A stretch of 64,000 bases of DNA, from assembly GCF_003788635.1 (NCBI RefSeq), contig NZ_AYKH01000023.1:150677-214676 (forward strand), read 5' to 3'. Below the pieces are notes generated by a model. The model saw nothing but the letters and a program-made list of their open reading frames with translations, searched no databases and was not told the DNA's origin. Position 1 is the first letter of the stretch. The number at the start of each line of letters is the position of its first letter. This document shows positions 44,893-52,873 of the stretch, piece after piece. This DNA is from Salinisphaera orenii subsp. orenii MK-B5. Its GTDB lineage: Bacteria > Pseudomonadota > Gammaproteobacteria > Nevskiales > Salinisphaeraceae. Made by a program: the position numbers and the translations under genes.

Positions 44893-45642
44893 TCAGGCGG
44901 TGCTGTCGAGATCCGTGGAAAAGATCTCGCGCAGATCGATCTCGCGATTGCGCTGCTCCAGCCCCAGCCGCTGTTCGCAGGCGCGCAGATGATCGACCAT
45001 CGCGGTCACCGCGGCCTCCACATCGCTGCCGGTGAGAATGTCCAGCAGCTCGGCGTGTTCGTCGTGCGTGCAGGCCGTGCGCTGCATCGGCTCGTACAGC
45101 CCGATGATCAACGAGGTGCGTCCGATCAGCTCCTTGAGGAACGACTTGAGCACCTGATTGCCCGCGATGTCGGCGATCTCGAGATGAAAGGCGCCGGAAT
45201 AGCGGATCCAGTTGCGGCGCGCGCTGTCCTGATGCGCGGCGTGATCCTTGTCCACCAGACGCGCCAGGCGATCGCGATGCTCCGGCGTCATGCGCGGCAC
45301 CGCGGCCTCGACGCTGGCGGCCTCGATAACGCGCCGGGCGGCAAAGACTTCACGCGCCTCTTCGACGCTGGGGCTCGCGACCATCGCGCCGCGGTTGGGG
45401 CGAATATCCACGAGCTTCTCGCTGGCCAGACGGAAAAGCGCCTTGCGCACCACCGTCCGGCTCACGGAAAAGATCTCGCCGAGATTGTCTTCCGGGAGCT
45501 TGGTGCCGGAAGGCAGTCGCTGCTCGAATATCGCATCCGCAATGGCGCGATAGATGCCCTGATCGGTCGAGCCGCCGCTCTCGCCCTCCAGCGCTGCGGC
45601 GTGATCGACCGGCGCGGCACGGGTTCGTTTCGTTCCTGCCAT
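44893..45642 (-). CDS. GntR-family (FCD) regulator, probable ureide regulator
   Basis: This 249-residue regulator has a GntR winged helix (residues about 28-92, with SRTVVRKALFRLASEKLVDIRPNRGAMV) and a C-terminal all-helical FCD ligand domain. It lies between puuE and bhcR. Sites of the type recognised by FCD regulators lie before this gene and before four other purine, ureide and bhc promoters, so it is the best candidate for their regulator. Ligand unknown; allantoin, urate or glyoxylate are plausible. Confidence 0.88.
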   Translation of the reverse strand: MAGTKRTRAAPVDHAAALEGESGGSTDQGIYRAIADAIFEQRLPSGTKLPEDNLGEIFSVSRTVVRKALFRLASEKLVDIRPNRGAMVASPSVEEAREVFAARRVIEAASVEAAVPRMTPEHRDRLARLVDKDHAAHQDSARRNWIRYSGAFHLEIADIAGNQVLKSFLKELIGRTSLIIGLYEPMQRTACTHDEHAELLDILTGSDVEAAVTAMVDHLRACEQRLGLEQRNREIDLREIFSTDLDSTA

Positions 45643-45694
45643 CTGCGATGCTCCTGTTACGCGTCCACGCGGTTCAGATTACGGAAGCGGCCAC

Positions 45695-45731
45695 GTTGTA
45701 TCAATAAAATCGCTTTTTTGTATCCTATCAA
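45695..45731 (-). promoter_or_regulatory. Two putative ureide operators ahead of gntR
   Basis: GTTGTATCAAT (45695-45705) and TTTTGTATCCTATCAA (45716-45731) lie 53-89 bases upstream of the GntR start. Read on the minus strand they give ATTGATACAAC and the core GGATACAA, matching the other sites. This suggests autoregulation. Confidence 0.55.
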
Positions 45732-45750
45732 TGAAACGACGGGACGCGCA

Positions 45751-46584
45751 TCAACCAGAAGATGGGCGCCGGCCCCCGATATGCGCGGTGACGCGCGCGG
45801 CCGCCGCATGTACGGCATCGCCCAGCGGTTCGATGGCCGCATCGTCGATGCGCGCCGTCGGTCCGGATACCGATAGTCCCGCAATCGCCTCTTCGAAGAC
45901 ATTGAAGATCGGCGCGGCAATGCATCGCATGCCCGGATGCCGTTCCTCGTCGTCGACGGCCCAACCCCGCCTGCGGATGCCGTCCAGCGCGGCGTGAAGC
46001 TCTGAAGCGCTGGTGATCGTGTTGGCCGTGAACCGCGGCCAGGGTTGGTCGCCGAGCATCCGTTCCGCACGTTCCGGCGGCATATGGGCCAGCAGCGCCT
46101 TGCCGATGCCGGACGCCTGGGGCAGCCCCCGTGTACCGGGCGGCAGAAAGGCGCGGATCGGGGCCCGCGTCTCGACCTGCGAGACGTGGACGACGTCGTG
46201 CCGTTCGATCACCGCGATGTTGCTGGTCTCACCCGTCTGGTCGGTCAAATCCCGCATGGCCTGACGGCCGGCCTCGAGGTAGTCGCTGCGGCGCGCATAG
46301 GCATGGCCGATGCAGAAGGCCTCGACCCCGATCGACCATGTCTGTGCTGCGGCGTCGAAATCGACCAAGCCACGGCAGCGCAGCGTTTCCAGAACGCGAT
46401 GCGCCGTCGACGGTGCCATGTCCGAGGCCGCCGCGAGCACCTTCAACGTCGCCGCGCCCTCTTCGGCCACCCGCTCTAACAGGGCCAGCCCTCGATCCAG
46501 GGCCTTGATGCGGACACCCGCCGTATCGCTTGCGGGTTCCGCACGGGGGCGACCGCGGGCGCGCGCTGGAGGTCTATCACTCAT
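45751..46584 (-). CDS. bhcR: IclR-type regulator BhcR of the beta-hydroxyaspartate cycle
   Basis: The 277-residue regulator has an IclR winged helix (residues about 30-90, with LKVLAAASDMAPSTAHRVLETLRCRGL) and an effector-binding domain with LPQASGIGKALLAHMP and the C-terminal GLSVSGPTARI segment. It is divergent from bhcABCD, the same arrangement as BhcR in Paracoccus, where glyoxylate is the effector. ATG at 46584 is chosen from the domain start; longer frames add an unlikely extension over the promoter. Confidence 0.85.
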   Translation of the reverse strand: MSDRPPARARGRPRAEPASDTAGVRIKALDRGLALLERVAEEGAATLKVLAAASDMAPSTAHRVLETLRCRGLVDFDAAAQTWSIGVEAFCIGHAYARRSDYLEAGRQAMRDLTDQTGETSNIAVIERHDVVHVSQVETRAPIRAFLPPGTRGLPQASGIGKALLAHMPPERAERMLGDQPWPRFTANTITSASELHAALDGIRRRGWAVDDEERHPGMRCIAAPIFNVFEEAIAGLSVSGPTARIDDAAIEPLGDAVHAAAARVTAHIGGRRPSSG

Positions 46585-46699
46585 GCCGCTGCCGTTCGAT
46601 GCCTGTCTTGGTCCGCCGAATTTTTCGCGCGCGTGGCCCGAGCACGGCATGTGTCGGCGGTTTTTCCATGAAATCAGACATTTGTATTTTTCCGCTCGA

Positions 46700-46734
46700 T
46701 TTGTACCAAATTGTAGCATTTGATTGAATACATA
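46700..46734. promoter_or_regulatory. Putative operators between bhcR and bhcA
   Basis: ATTGAATACATA (46723-46734) resembles the ureide-type site, and TTTGTACCAAA (46700-46710) is a weaker match to its reverse form. They lie 45-79 bases before bhcA. A BhcR site would also be expected here, so the elements may belong to either regulator. Confidence 0.45.
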
Positions 46735-46778
46735 TCGCATCGGCTCTAGAGTTGAACAAAACAACGCGAGGAGAACCG

Positions 46779-47969
46779 ATGCGCACCCAGAATCCCGTAT
46801 TCATCCCGGGGCCGACGAACATGCCGGATCGCCTTCGACACGCGATGGACACGCAGACCGTGGACCATCGGGCCCCGGATTTCGCCCGTCGCTTCCTGCC
46901 GTTGCTGGAAGATCTGAAGACGGTGTTCGGCACGCAGCTCGGCGAGGTGCTGCTGTTCCCCGCCACCGGGACCGGCGGCTGGGAGACGGCGGTGACGAAC
47001 ACGCTGTCGCCGGGTGACGAGGTGCTCGCGGCCCGGCACGGGATGTTCTCGCAGCGATGGATCGACCTGTGCCGCCGGCAGGGTCTGTATGTCCACGCCG
47101 TCGAGGGCCAGTGGGGTGAAGGCGTGCCCGTCGACGAATACGCACGGATTCTGGCTGCGGATAGCGATCATCGGATCAAGGCCGTTCTGGCCTGCCACAA
47201 CGAGACCGCCACCGGTGTTACCAGCGACATCGCCGCCGTGCGGGCCGCGCTGGACAAGGCCGACCACCCGGCCCTGCTGTTCGTCGACGGCGTGAGCTCG
47301 ATCGCGAGCATGGACTTCCGCATGGATGAGTGGGGCGTGGACGTCGCCGTCACGGGGTCGCAGAAAGGCTTCATGCTCGGTGCGGGGCTCGCGATCCTGG
47401 CGTTCAGCCCGCGCGCGATCGCCGCCTGCCGCGATGCCCGCTGTCCGCGGGCCTATTTCGACGTGGAGGCGATGCGCGAGGCCAACCGCGCCGGCAGTTT
47501 CCCCTATACCCCGCCGGTGGGCCTGATCAACGGGCTGGCGGAGAGCGTCTCGCTGCTGCTGGACGAGGGGCTGCCGCGCGTGTTCTCGCGGCACCATCGC
47601 ATCGCCGAGGGCGTACGCCGGGCGGTCGACGCCTGGGGCCTGAGCCTGTGCGCCCGGCGCCCCGCGCTCTACTCCGACACCGTCACGGCGATTCGGGTGC
47701 CGCGCGGCTTCGATTCGAACGCGCTCGTGCACCACGCCTACGAGCACTACGGCGTGTCGTTCGGCGCCGGCCTGGGGGAAGTCGCGGGCAAGGTCTTTCG
47801 CATCGGCCATCTGGGCGACATGACCGACGTCATGGCGCTGTCGGGGCTGGCCACCGCGGAGATGGCGATGGTCAATCTCGGCTATCCGGTGGAGCTCGGC
47901 TCGGGCGTCGCTGCGGCCCAGCGCTACTACAGCGCGACCCGCAATCGCTGGAAGCGGGAGGTGGCGTGA
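46779..47969 (+). CDS. bhcA: Aspartate-glyoxylate aminotransferase BhcA
   Basis: This 396-residue class V PLP aminotransferase opens NPVFIPGPTN and has PATGTGGWE and the PLP Lys in TGSQKGFMLG (K196). In the beta-hydroxyaspartate cycle it transfers the amino group of aspartate to glyoxylate, giving oxaloacetate and glycine. By sequence alone serine-glyoxylate or ureidoglycine-glyoxylate transaminase (PucG) would also fit; the bhcBCD genes that follow decide the call. GAGGAG precedes the ATG. Confidence 0.88.
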   Translation: MRTQNPVFIPGPTNMPDRLRHAMDTQTVDHRAPDFARRFLPLLEDLKTVFGTQLGEVLLFPATGTGGWETAVTNTLSPGDEVLAARHGMFSQRWIDLCRRQGLYVHAVEGQWGEGVPVDEYARILAADSDHRIKAVLACHNETATGVTSDIAAVRAALDKADHPALLFVDGVSSIASMDFRMDEWGVDVAVTGSQKGFMLGAGLAILAFSPRAIAACRDARCPRAYFDVEAMREANRAGSFPYTPPVGLINGLAESVSLLLDEGLPRVFSRHHRIAEGVRRAVDAWGLSLCARRPALYSDTVTAIRVPRGFDSNALVHHAYEHYGVSFGAGLGEVAGKVFRIGHLGDMTDVMALSGLATAEMAMVNLGYPVELGSGVAAAQRYYSATRNRWKREVA

Positions 47970-48961
47970 TGGATTCGCCCCTGGCCCGCGGCGCCGCCAA
48001 CGCCGACGCCGCACCGACCCATGACGATGTCCAGGCCGCACACAGGCGGATCGCTGACTGGATTCACCGGACGCCGGTGCTGACCAGCGCGACGCTCGAT
48101 CGCATGAGCGGCGCCGAGCTGTTCTTCAAATGCGAGAACTTTCAGAAGGCCGGTGCCTTCAAGGCGCGCGGGGCGACCAACGCCGTGTTCAGCCTCGATG
48201 AGGCCGCGGCCGCCCGGGGCGTGGCGACGCATTCGAGCGGCAATCACGCCCTGTCGCTGTCGCGTGCGGCGGCCTGCCGGGGCATTCCCTGCACCGTGGT
48301 CATGCCACGCACGGCGCCGAAAGCCAAGATGGATGCCGTCCGCGGCTACGGCGGCAAAATCGTGACCTGCGAACCAAGCCTCGAGGCACGCGAGCGGACC
48401 CTGGAATCGATCGTATCGCGATCGGGCGCGAGTTTCGTGCATCCCTACAACGATGCCCGCGTGATCGCCGGCCAGGGCACCTGTGCCCGCGAACTGCTCG
48501 AGCAGGCCGGCGGGCTCGACGCCGTGGTCGCACCGATCGGCGGTGGCGGCATGATCAGCGGCACGTCACTGACCTGCGCCGCCCTCGCCCCGGAGACGCG
48601 GGTCTTCGCCGCCGAGCCCGAACAGGCCGACGATGCCTGGCGCTCGCTGCGGGCGGGCCGGATCATCGAGGACGACGCGCCGGACACCGTCGCCGACGGA
48701 TTGCGGGTATCGCTGCGACCGCTGACCTGGCACTTCGTCCATCGCCATGTCGCCGACATTCTGCTCGCCAGCGAGACCGACATCGTGGATGCCATGCGCC
48801 TGATCTGGCAGCGCATGAAGATCGTCGTCGAACCCTCCAGCGCGGTGGCGGTGGCCGCCATCCTCAACAACCCGAGCGTATTCGCCGGCCGGCGTGTCGG
48901 CGTGGTGCTGACCGGCGGCAACGTCGATCTCGACAAGCTGCCGTGGACGCAGCCCGTCTAG
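47969..48961 (+). CDS. bhcB: Beta-hydroxyaspartate dehydratase BhcB
   Basis: This 330-residue PLP enzyme of the serine/threonine dehydratase fold has the PLP Lys in FQKAGAFKARGA, SSGNHALSLS, the GGGGMISG phosphate loop and TGGNVD at the end. In this operon it would dehydrate erythro-beta-hydroxyaspartate to iminosuccinate. The ATG overlaps the bhcA stop by one base (TGATG). Threonine dehydratase or serine racemase would be the call without context. Confidence 0.88.
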   Translation: MDSPLARGAANADAAPTHDDVQAAHRRIADWIHRTPVLTSATLDRMSGAELFFKCENFQKAGAFKARGATNAVFSLDEAAAARGVATHSSGNHALSLSRAAACRGIPCTVVMPRTAPKAKMDAVRGYGGKIVTCEPSLEARERTLESIVSRSGASFVHPYNDARVIAGQGTCARELLEQAGGLDAVVAPIGGGGMISGTSLTCAALAPETRVFAAEPEQADDAWRSLRAGRIIEDDAPDTVADGLRVSLRPLTWHFVHRHVADILLASETDIVDAMRLIWQRMKIVVEPSSAVAVAAILNNPSVFAGRRVGVVLTGGNVDLDKLPWTQPV

Positions 48962-49006
48962 CCCCGCTTTCATCACAAGAAAAACCACTGCATACGAGGA
49001 GATCTC

Positions 49007-50125
49007 ATGCCCGTGAACATCCCCGCCGACGTCGGCGCAGGCATCGAGGCTATCGATACGCCCTGCCTGCTCATCGATCTCGACGCCTACGAACGCAACA
49101 TCCAGCGCATGGCGCGCTTCACTCGCGACCACGACCTGCGCCACCGGGCGCACGCCAAGACCCATAAATCCGCCGATATCGCCCACGACCAGATGGCGGC
49201 GGGTGCCGTCGGCGTGTGCTGTCAGAAAGTCAGCGAGGCCGAGGCCCTCGTGCACGGCGGCGTACGCGACGTGCTCGTATCCAACGAAGTGGTCAATCCG
49301 CACATGATCGAACGCCTGGCGGCCATGGCCCGGCAGGCGCGCGTACTGGTCTGTGCCGATGACGCCGCGAACGTCGACGCGCTGGCAGCCGCCGCCGCAC
49401 GCTACGACGCGAGGCTGGAAGTGCTGGTGGAGATCGATGTCGGCGCCGGTCGCTGCGGTGTCGCCCCGGGGGCGCCGGCCGTGGCCCTGGCCGAGCGGAT
49501 CGATGCCGCACCGCATCTGGCATTCGCCGGCCTGCAGGCCTACGAGGGCAAGGCGCAGCACGTGCACGACTTCAACGAACGGCGGGCGCGCATCGACGAG
49601 GCGATCGCGCGGACGCGGGACACCGTCGAGCGCCTGGAGCAGGCCGGACTCGCCTGCGACATCGTCGGCGGCGCCGGTACCGGCACCTACGCATTCGAAG
49701 GCGGCAGCGGCGTCTACAACGAACTCCAGTGCGGCTCGTACATCTTCATGGATGCCGACTACCAGCGCATCGCCATGGCCGACGGCCGGCCGATCGACGA
49801 CTTCGAGAACAGTCTGTTCCTCTATACCACGGTCATGAGCAAGACCAAGGCCGACAAGGCTATCTGCGACGCCGGCCTGAAGGCCCAGAGCGTGGATTCC
49901 GGGCCGGCCGTGGTTTTCGGTCGCGACGATATCGAATACATCGGCGCCTCCGACGAGCACGGCGTGATCCGGGACCCGGACAACGTGCTGCGGCTGGGCG
50001 ACAAGTTGCGCCTGGTGCCGGGCCACTGCGACCCGACGGTGAATATTCACGACTGGTATGTCGGGGTGCGCGGCGGCGTGGTGGAACGCCTGCTGCCGGT
50101 CACCGCCCGCGGCATGTGCCTCTGA
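49007..50125 (+). CDS. bhcC: Beta-hydroxyaspartate aldolase BhcC
   Basis: The 372-residue product belongs to the D-threonine aldolase/DSD1 family: TPCLLIDLDAYERN at the start, the PLP Lys in HRAHAKTHKS, and a metal-binding C-terminal region with VPGHCDPTVNIHD. In the cycle it joins glycine and glyoxylate to beta-hydroxyaspartate. It starts 45 bases after bhcB behind GAGGAGA. Confidence 0.9.
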   Translation: MPVNIPADVGAGIEAIDTPCLLIDLDAYERNIQRMARFTRDHDLRHRAHAKTHKSADIAHDQMAAGAVGVCCQKVSEAEALVHGGVRDVLVSNEVVNPHMIERLAAMARQARVLVCADDAANVDALAAAAARYDARLEVLVEIDVGAGRCGVAPGAPAVALAERIDAAPHLAFAGLQAYEGKAQHVHDFNERRARIDEAIARTRDTVERLEQAGLACDIVGGAGTGTYAFEGGSGVYNELQCGSYIFMDADYQRIAMADGRPIDDFENSLFLYTTVMSKTKADKAICDAGLKAQSVDSGPAVVFGRDDIEYIGASDEHGVIRDPDNVLRLGDKLRLVPGHCDPTVNIHDWYVGVRGGVVERLLPVTARGMCL

Positions 50126-50140
50126 GCGGAGCCGTAGATC

Positions 50141-51112
50141 ATGCTGATCATCGATGAACAGACCGCCGGCCATCTGCTGGATGCACAAGAGGCGTTTCAC
50201 GCCGTCGAGGAGACGTTCGCCGCCATGGCGCGTGGCCAGGCGCGCAACTTCCCCGTGGTGCGGGAGGCGCTGGGCCATGCGGACGCGCTCTACGGCTTCA
50301 AGTCCGGGTTCGACAGCGCGGGCGCGACGCTCGGACTCAAGGCCGGCGGCTACTGGCCGCACAACGCCGAACACGGGCTGACCAACCACCAGTCGAGCGT
50401 GTTTCTCTTCGATCCGGATACCGGCCGCCCGACCGCGATGGTGTCGGGCAACCATCTGACCGCGATGCGCACCGCCGCCGCCTGCGCCGTGTCCATACGG
50501 CACCTGGCCCGGACGGACGCCGACACCCTCGGCATCGTGGGGGCCGGCCATCAGGCCGTCTATCAACTGCGCGCGGCCGCGGCCCAGCGCCGTTTCGAGC
50601 GGGTTGTGGCCTGGAATCGCACCCCGGGCCGGCTCACCGAGCTGGCCGCAGCCGCCGAGGCGCTCGGCCTGGCCTTCGAGACACCGCCGCTGCATCGCCT
50701 CGGCCACGAGGCGGACGTGATCGTGACCATCACATCGTGTCACGAGCCGCTGCTGATGGCCGAGCATGTCGGCCCGGGCACGCACCTGGCCTGCATGGGC
50801 ACCGACACGGCGGGCAAGCAGGAGATCGATCCGCTGATCCTCCAGCAGGCGCAGGTCTTCACCGACGAGGCCGCCCAGGCGGTAGGCCTGGGTGAATGCC
50901 AGCACGCGGTGGATGCCGGCCAGCTTGACGTGGAGCGCATCCAGGCGTTGGGCGACGTGGTCACCGGCCAGTGCGCGGGCCGGACGGCCGCCGGCGACAT
51001 CACCGTATTCGACGGCACGGGCGTCGGTCTGCAGGACCTTTCGGTGGCCCGACGCGTCGCGGCACGGGCCCTCGAGGCGGGCCGCGGCCAGCACATTCAT
51101 TTCGGCCATTGA
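50141..51112 (+). CDS. bhcD: Iminosuccinate reductase BhcD
   Basis: This 323-residue enzyme of the ornithine cyclodeaminase/mu-crystallin family has the Rossmann motif GIVGAGHQAVYQ (residues about 128-139) and GNHLTAMRTAA. In the cycle it reduces iminosuccinate to aspartate with NADH, regenerating the amino donor for BhcA. It lies 15 bases after bhcC. Alanine dehydrogenase or cyclodeaminase are generic alternatives removed by context. Confidence 0.9.
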   Translation: MLIIDEQTAGHLLDAQEAFHAVEETFAAMARGQARNFPVVREALGHADALYGFKSGFDSAGATLGLKAGGYWPHNAEHGLTNHQSSVFLFDPDTGRPTAMVSGNHLTAMRTAAACAVSIRHLARTDADTLGIVGAGHQAVYQLRAAAAQRRFERVVAWNRTPGRLTELAAAAEALGLAFETPPLHRLGHEADVIVTITSCHEPLLMAEHVGPGTHLACMGTDTAGKQEIDPLILQQAQVFTDEAAQAVGLGECQHAVDAGQLDVERIQALGDVVTGQCAGRTAAGDITVFDGTGVGLQDLSVARRVAARALEAGRGQHIHFGH

Positions 51113-51119
51113 GGGCGCC

Positions 51120-52541
51120 ATGATTCTTGAACGAACACCCGTGTATCGCCGCAACGGCGATCGAGCCCGATGCAACGCCGGCGTGCCGCTGCGCGAGCTG
51201 GCGTATACGCTCGCGCTCCTGACCGCGACGGGCACGCTCGGCGCGGCGCATGCGGCGGAGGCCGCCAACTCGACGCGGGCCGACAAGCCCGCACAGAATG
51301 CGAGAGCCGACGAGACGGCGCCGGCGAAAGAGGCCTCGACCGAGCACACCGACGATCCGCAGTCGCTGCGCAAGATGTTCACGCAGGGGGATTTTGACGG
51401 CGAACTTCGCCTGCTTTACTTCACCAATCGCAACGCCTTCTTCGCCGAGGACGTGGACCGGAACACCGCCACGGTCGGCGGCCACCTGGGATTCACCAGC
51501 GCGTCGCTACACGGCTTTTCCCTGCGTGTGAGCGCCTATGCTCAGCGCGGCATCGACCACGCCGGCGACCCCGCGGAGCGCAACCGCGACCTCGGGCCGG
51601 ATCTGTCGACGCTGGGCGAAGCCTATGTTCAGTGGCGGGGCCGTGACTTTCGTGTCCGCGCCGGCAACCAGGCCCTTGATGCGCCGTTCACGGCGACCTA
51701 CGATTACCGGATCATTCCCCAGCTCTATCAGGGCGTGTCCGCGCGCTGGGGCGATGACACACGGTTTCTGACCGCGATGCGCATGTTTCGCTACAAGTCC
51801 CGGATCAGCGAGTCCTTCGACAGGACCACCAACTACAACCGCGAGTTCGAACCCTTCGCACCGAACACCGACGCCCACACCGACGGCTTCTGGGCCGTGG
51901 GTGCGGGCGACACCGTGACGGCGGGGCCCGCCGAGTTCGCCGGGCAGGCCTGGTACTTCGAGTACAAGGACTACGCCCGCATGTTCTACACCGAAGGCCG
52001 GATCGCCGAAGCCGAGGGTGACTGGCGCCCGTTTCTCGGTCTCCAGTACATCCGCGAGACCGAGGACGGGCGCGCCCTGGTCGGCGAGGTCGATCATCAC
52101 ACCTACGGCGCCCAGCTCGGCGTCGAACACGGCTCGCTGACTGCGACCCTGAACTACGACGCGATCCCCAGCGAACCGGATACCTATCTCAACGGTGCGC
52201 TGGTGACGCCCTACGCGCATAACGAAGCCTCCGGCCCGCTGTTCGCCCAGCCGTTTCTGACCAGCACGCAGGATCTCGGCTCGGGTGACGCCTACGCCGC
52301 CGAAATAAAGGGAGCGCCGCTGGCCGATACCGTACTCGGCGCGCGCTACTCGTACATGGATCTCACGCCGGCCGCGGGCGCCGGTTCGATCGATCAGTCC
52401 GAGTATCTGATCTACGGCATCTACCAGTTCGACGGTGCGCTTTCGGGGCTCAGCATCGCCGACTTCATGGCCTACCAGAGCCAGCCCGGGCAGCCACACG
52501 ACTTCTGGGAAAACCGGCTGAAACTGAGCTACTCGTTCTGA
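51120..52541 (+). CDS. Outer-membrane porin co-transcribed with bhcABCD
   Basis: This 473-residue protein has a signal region (hydrophobic stretch near residues 25-42, ending AAHAAE), an Ala/Asp-rich linker, then an OprD-like beta-barrel of alternating strands ending in Phe (LKLSYSF), the outer-membrane assembly signal. It starts only seven bases after bhcD, so it may admit a substrate of the pathway, such as glycolate, glyoxylate or a ureide. The exact OprD subclass is not certain. Confidence 0.8.
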   Translation: MILERTPVYRRNGDRARCNAGVPLRELAYTLALLTATGTLGAAHAAEAANSTRADKPAQNARADETAPAKEASTEHTDDPQSLRKMFTQGDFDGELRLLYFTNRNAFFAEDVDRNTATVGGHLGFTSASLHGFSLRVSAYAQRGIDHAGDPAERNRDLGPDLSTLGEAYVQWRGRDFRVRAGNQALDAPFTATYDYRIIPQLYQGVSARWGDDTRFLTAMRMFRYKSRISESFDRTTNYNREFEPFAPNTDAHTDGFWAVGAGDTVTAGPAEFAGQAWYFEYKDYARMFYTEGRIAEAEGDWRPFLGLQYIRETEDGRALVGEVDHHTYGAQLGVEHGSLTATLNYDAIPSEPDTYLNGALVTPYAHNEASGPLFAQPFLTSTQDLGSGDAYAAEIKGAPLADTVLGARYSYMDLTPAAGAGSIDQSEYLIYGIYQFDGALSGLSIADFMAYQSQPGQPHDFWENRLKLSYSF

Positions 52542-52873
52542 CCAAACGGCGGCGCGGTTGCCGGCTCAGGCGGATGCCGGCCCCTGTGCCGAACGGTCCC
52601 AGTCGTAAGGTTCCAACAACAATTCGGCCGGTTTGTATCCAAACCAAAGACCATTTAGTATCCCGAAACGGTACCGGTGCAAGGACGCCGGGCCGGGATC
52701 CGACCCATCCAACTGGCACGTAAGTCGCACCACGAGCGGTACGCGGTGACGCAGCCAGGCCACCGGATCGACCCCCGGTCGACCCGGTCTTTCTCCAAGT
52801 TGAAACCAACCAACAATTGCCGCGGCATCCCGATCCGGGCGATCACCGTGCCGCGGCATCAGAAAGAGATGTC
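52542..52873. other. Intergenic region upstream of puuD
   Basis: These 332 bases between the porin and puuD contain the putative ureide operators near 52632 and 52654 and otherwise no supported gene. A short open frame on the minus strand is not backed by a ribosome-binding site. Confidence 0.5.
52632..52643 (-). promoter_or_regulatory. Putative ureide operator ahead of puuD
   Basis: TTTGTATCCAAA is the reverse complement of TTTGGATACAAA, the clearest copy of the shared site. A second, weaker copy (TTTAGTATCCCGAAA) follows at 52654. The copy lies about 230 bases before puuD, so a long leader or a second promoter is implied. Confidence 0.55.

Noticed and set aside
46779..47969. BhcA as ureidoglycine-glyoxylate aminotransferase (PucG)
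   Set aside because: The ureide context makes it tempting, but AllE and AllA already complete that route and bhcBCD follow directly, so aspartate-glyoxylate transamination is favoured.
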